From Chloroflexota bacterium (GTDB lineage Bacteria > Chloroflexota > Limnocylindria > P2-11E): a stretch of DNA of 6,665 nt. Each line of letters opens with the position of its first letter. Within the stretch, counting starts at the first letter, position 1. Positions 4,762-6,665 of this stretch are shown piece by piece. The notes below the pieces were generated by a model. It was not told where the DNA came from and searched no databases. It was given only the letters and a program-made list of their open reading frames with translations. Location of the stretch: contig JACDAF010000211.1 in NCBI GenBank assembly GCA_013695575.1, positions 1-6,665 on the forward strand, in the 5' to 3' direction. The position numbers and the translations under genes are program-made.

Positions 4762-5970
4762 GTGACCACGACGGTGGGCGGTCGTCCTCGGGGCTGGCAC
4801 GTCGTGGCCGTCGGGTTCCTGGCGATGGTGGCAGGTACTCCGGTCGGTCCGGCTGGATTCGCCATCTTCCTCCTGCCGATGTCAGACGACCTGGGTTGGG
4901 GACGCGATCTCCTCGGGGGCGGCGTCGCGGCCGGCACTCTCGCGGGTGCCCTCGTCGCGCCGTGGGTCGGCAGGATGGTCGACCGGCATGGTGCCCGGGC
5001 CATGCTCACGCTGGGCGGGCTGGGACTTGGCGCGTCGTACATCGGTCTGTCACTCGTTCCGCCGTCCGCACCGTGGCTGTTCTACCTCGCCTACGGTCTC
5101 GGACGACTGATCGACATGGCCGTCATCCTTCTCGGCGCGACGGTCGCGGTCTCAGCGTGGTTCAGCGAGCAGCGCGGGCGGGCCATCGGTCTCGTATTGA
5201 GCGGGAACCCGATCGGGGTCCTGCTGCTCGTCCCCCTGGTCCAGCTCGTCATCCTCGAGTCAGGGTGGCGCCCCGCGTGGCTGGTCCTCGGCCTGACCTC
5301 GTGGCTGGTGCTCGTGCCCGCGGCCTGGCTGCTGGTGCGCAGCCCCGCGGACGTGACCAACGGCCGGGTACCGGAGGCGACCGGTGCCGCCTGGACCGTG
5401 CGCAGGGCCGTCCGCACGCGGGTGTTCTGGAGCCTCCTCGTCTCGGCGACGCTCGGCCAGATGGCCTACAGCGCCGCCGGGACCCATCAGATCGCCTTCC
5501 TGCAAGACCAGGGGATCGATGCGCCGGCGGCGGTCGCGGCCATCGCGGTCTTCGCCGCGACCTGGGGCGCCGGTCAGTTCGTATGGGGCTTCATGGCCGA
5601 TCGGGTCCCTGCGCGCCGGTTACTCGCCGCCGGCTATGGCCTCCTGGCGGTGGCGCTCTTCCTCCTCAGCGCGACGACGACATTCGGTGGTGCGATCGCG
5701 TACGCGCTGATCTTTGGGATCGCTCTGTCGAACCACGAGGCCGTCGACGCGGTCGCCTGGGCTGACGCCTTCGGCACACGAGCGCTCGGCGCGATCCGCG
5801 GCGCCGGGCGGCCGCTGTTCCTGGCCGGCAACGCGGCCGGCGCGGTCATGGCCGGCGTGGTATTCGAGCTCGGCGGGTCCTACGCGCCAGCTTTCTGGCT
5901 GCTCGGCGCGCTGGCGATCGCAGCCGCGGTCCTTGTCGCCGCGCCACGCGCGCCACTGACGCGCAGCTAG
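4762..5970 (+). CDS. Major facilitator superfamily transporter (monocarboxylate/OFA-like)
   Basis: This 402-aa, twelve-helix secondary transporter sits in the cytoplasmic membrane. It opens with GWHVVAVGFLAM (11-22), usual for the oxalate/formate and monocarboxylate-like branch. Loop 2-3 carries motif A as GRMVDRHGARA (70-80), with Asp74 and Gly77. WFSEQRGRAIGLVLSGNPIG at 133-152 marks helices 4-5, and residues about 195-215 form the central cytoplasmic loop. The equivalent second-half motif is GFMADRVPARR (276-286). SNHEAVDAVAWADAFGTRALG (323-343) places Asn324, His325 and Glu326 in or near helix 10, where they may contribute to proton or substrate handling. Substrate unknown; an organic anion is a guess from subfamily resemblance. 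The start is GTG 4762 by family length. GTG 4774, with GGTGA 8 bp upstream, is an alternative four codons shorter. It is divergent from the cupin, and its stop overlaps that of the convergent gene. Confidence 0.92.
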   Translation: MTTTVGGRPRGWHVVAVGFLAMVAGTPVGPAGFAIFLLPMSDDLGWGRDLLGGGVAAGTLAGALVAPWVGRMVDRHGARAMLTLGGLGLGASYIGLSLVPPSAPWLFYLAYGLGRLIDMAVILLGATVAVSAWFSEQRGRAIGLVLSGNPIGVLLLVPLVQLVILESGWRPAWLVLGLTSWLVLVPAAWLLVRSPADVTNGRVPEATGAAWTVRRAVRTRVFWSLLVSATLGQMAYSAAGTHQIAFLQDQGIDAPAAVAAIAVFAATWGAGQFVWGFMADRVPARRLLAAGYGLLAVALFLLSATTTFGGAIAYALIFGIALSNHEAVDAVAWADAFGTRALGAIRGAGRPLFLAGNAAGAVMAGVVFELGGSYAPAFWLLGALAIAAAVLVAAPRAPLTRS

Positions 5971-6665
5971 CGGAATCGCACGCGGCCCTCGCGATCGGAC
6001 GGCCAGGAAGGATCGGCGTCGTCCACGATGATCACGAACTTCCCGGCCCAATGCGGGAGCGGGTAGGCCCCGTCATTGCGGTCGATGTTCACGCCTTCGA
6101 GCGATGACGTGTAGGCGAACCCGAACCACCACTCGCCCCGATACCACTCATCCATCCCGATGAGCTGTCCTGTCTGGAACCCCGGGGTCCGGTACATGTC
6201 CGGGCGGCGGCGCGCGGTCTCCGGGCGCATGTCCCCGCGTTGCGCGTCCTGCATGACCATCCCGGTGATCTGGTTCACCGGATCGCCGTAGTGCGTGCCG
6301 AACGCTCCGGTGAAGCCAAGCACGAGCGGGTCATGCTGCCCGGCGAGCGTGATGGCGTGCACCGGCTTCCCGCTCCGCAGCAGCCAGTACGCAGCGGCGA
6401 GTGTGGCCTCTTGCCTGGTGTCGAAGCGGTAGTAGTGGTAGGTGTTGCGCGGGTCGAGCGCCCTCTGCATCGCGGCGATCGCCGCCGGGTCGAGGCCGGG
6501 ATCCCTGCTGCGGTTGAGCGGCTGCCCCTGGCGCAGGATCTGTTCGGCCGTTGCCTTGTCCTGTGCGGTCGTGTAGTGCTGGACGCTGCGGATGCTCGCC
6601 GCCGCGCAGGCGAGCGGCTCGCCCTGCGGATCCTCGAACTCCGTATACCACTGCACCCCGGTGAG
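5967..6665 (-). CDS. C39/papain-like cysteine peptidase-fold protein (N-terminus beyond right edge)
   Basis: About 232 residues are visible. The frame is still open at the right edge, so the true start and any signal peptide lie outside; a GTG at 6656 is merely the first in-window start codon. Numbering from it, LACAAASIRSV puts a candidate nucleophile Cys17 at the head of a helix. GKPVHAITLAGQHDPLVLGF carries His108, in the position of the general-base His of C39-like folds, and GMVMQDAQRG supplies Asp137 as the third member. The middle region (LDPAAIAAMQRALDP) resembles the block between Cys and His in secreted actinobacterial and Chloroflexota C39-like proteins. The C-terminal part is rich in Trp and Tyr (MDEWYRGEWWFGFAYTSS) and ends with a predicted strand KFVIIVDD. 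The order Cys-His-Asp is seen; peptidase activity is inferred. Its TAG stop shares CTAG with the MFS stop. Confidence 0.65.
   Translation of the reverse strand, partial: LTGVQWYTEFEDPQGEPLACAAASIRSVQHYTTAQDKATAEQILRQGQPLNRSRDPGLDPAAIAAMQRALDPRNTYHYYRFDTRQEATLAAAYWLLRSGKPVHAITLAGQHDPLVLGFTGAFGTHYGDPVNQITGMVMQDAQRGDMRPETARRRPDMYRTPGFQTGQLIGMDEWYRGEWWFGFAYTSSLEGVNIDRNDGAYPLPHWAGKFVIIVDDADPSWPSDREGRVRFR

Noticed and set aside
4332..5042. A 236-codon minus-strand open frame over the cupin and the start of the MFS gene
   Set aside because: It is Ser/Arg/Pro-rich out-of-frame translation, and conflicts with two well-supported genes.
5620..6051. A 143-codon minus-strand open frame over the MFS 3' end
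   Set aside because: It is antisense to clear transmembrane coding sequence, and rich in Arg and Glu with no recognisable motif.

Overview
The window is a GC-rich bacterial chromosomal segment. Its codons end overwhelmingly in G or C, and several genes start with GTG. It looks densely packed and ordinary, with no tRNA, rRNA, insertion sequence, integrase or CRISPR array visible. A luciferase-like oxidoreductase of the F420/FMN type, several start codons preceded by a -10-like hexamer instead of a Shine-Dalgarno sequence, and the family mix together suggest an actinobacterial or Chloroflexota-like (for example Limnocylindria-type) soil or freshwater lineage. This assignment is an inference and is not proven by any marker in the window.

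Layout, left to right: (1) a minus-strand pair with a 4-bp GTGA overlap, made of an N-acyl-D-amino-acid deacylase-type amidohydrolase (335-1951) followed by a class C beta-lactamase/D-aminopeptidase-type serine hydrolase cut by the left edge (1-338); (2) a divergent plus-strand DoxX-like small membrane protein (2010-2375); (3) a convergent minus-strand LLM-class flavin/F420 oxidoreductase (2341-3252), whose 3' end overlaps the DoxX gene by 35 bp; (4) a plus-strand membrane-anchored neutral zinc metallopeptidase of the YpfJ type (3317-4177); (5) a minus-strand single-domain cupin (4291-4695); (6) a plus-strand MFS transporter (4762-5970); (7) a minus-strand C39/papain-like protein (5967-6665), open at the right edge, whose TAG stop overlaps the MFS TAG stop in a shared CTAG.

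The strands alternate almost gene by gene, so only the amidohydrolase/serine hydrolase pair is a convincing operon. The three divergent spacers are of similar size (58, 64 and 66 bp). Two of them carry short perfect palindromes that could be operators, and two carry TAnnnT- or TATACT-like hexamers 6-7 bp upstream of start codons, suggesting leaderless transcription.

The most interesting items are: the amidohydrolase, in which the first His of HxH and the usual Cys metal ligand are replaced; its coupling to a serine hydrolase, suggesting handling of D-amino-acid compounds; a perfect 9-bp-arm inverted repeat inside the cupin gene; and the little-characterised C39-like protein. I found no clear evidence of a wholly new multi-gene system.
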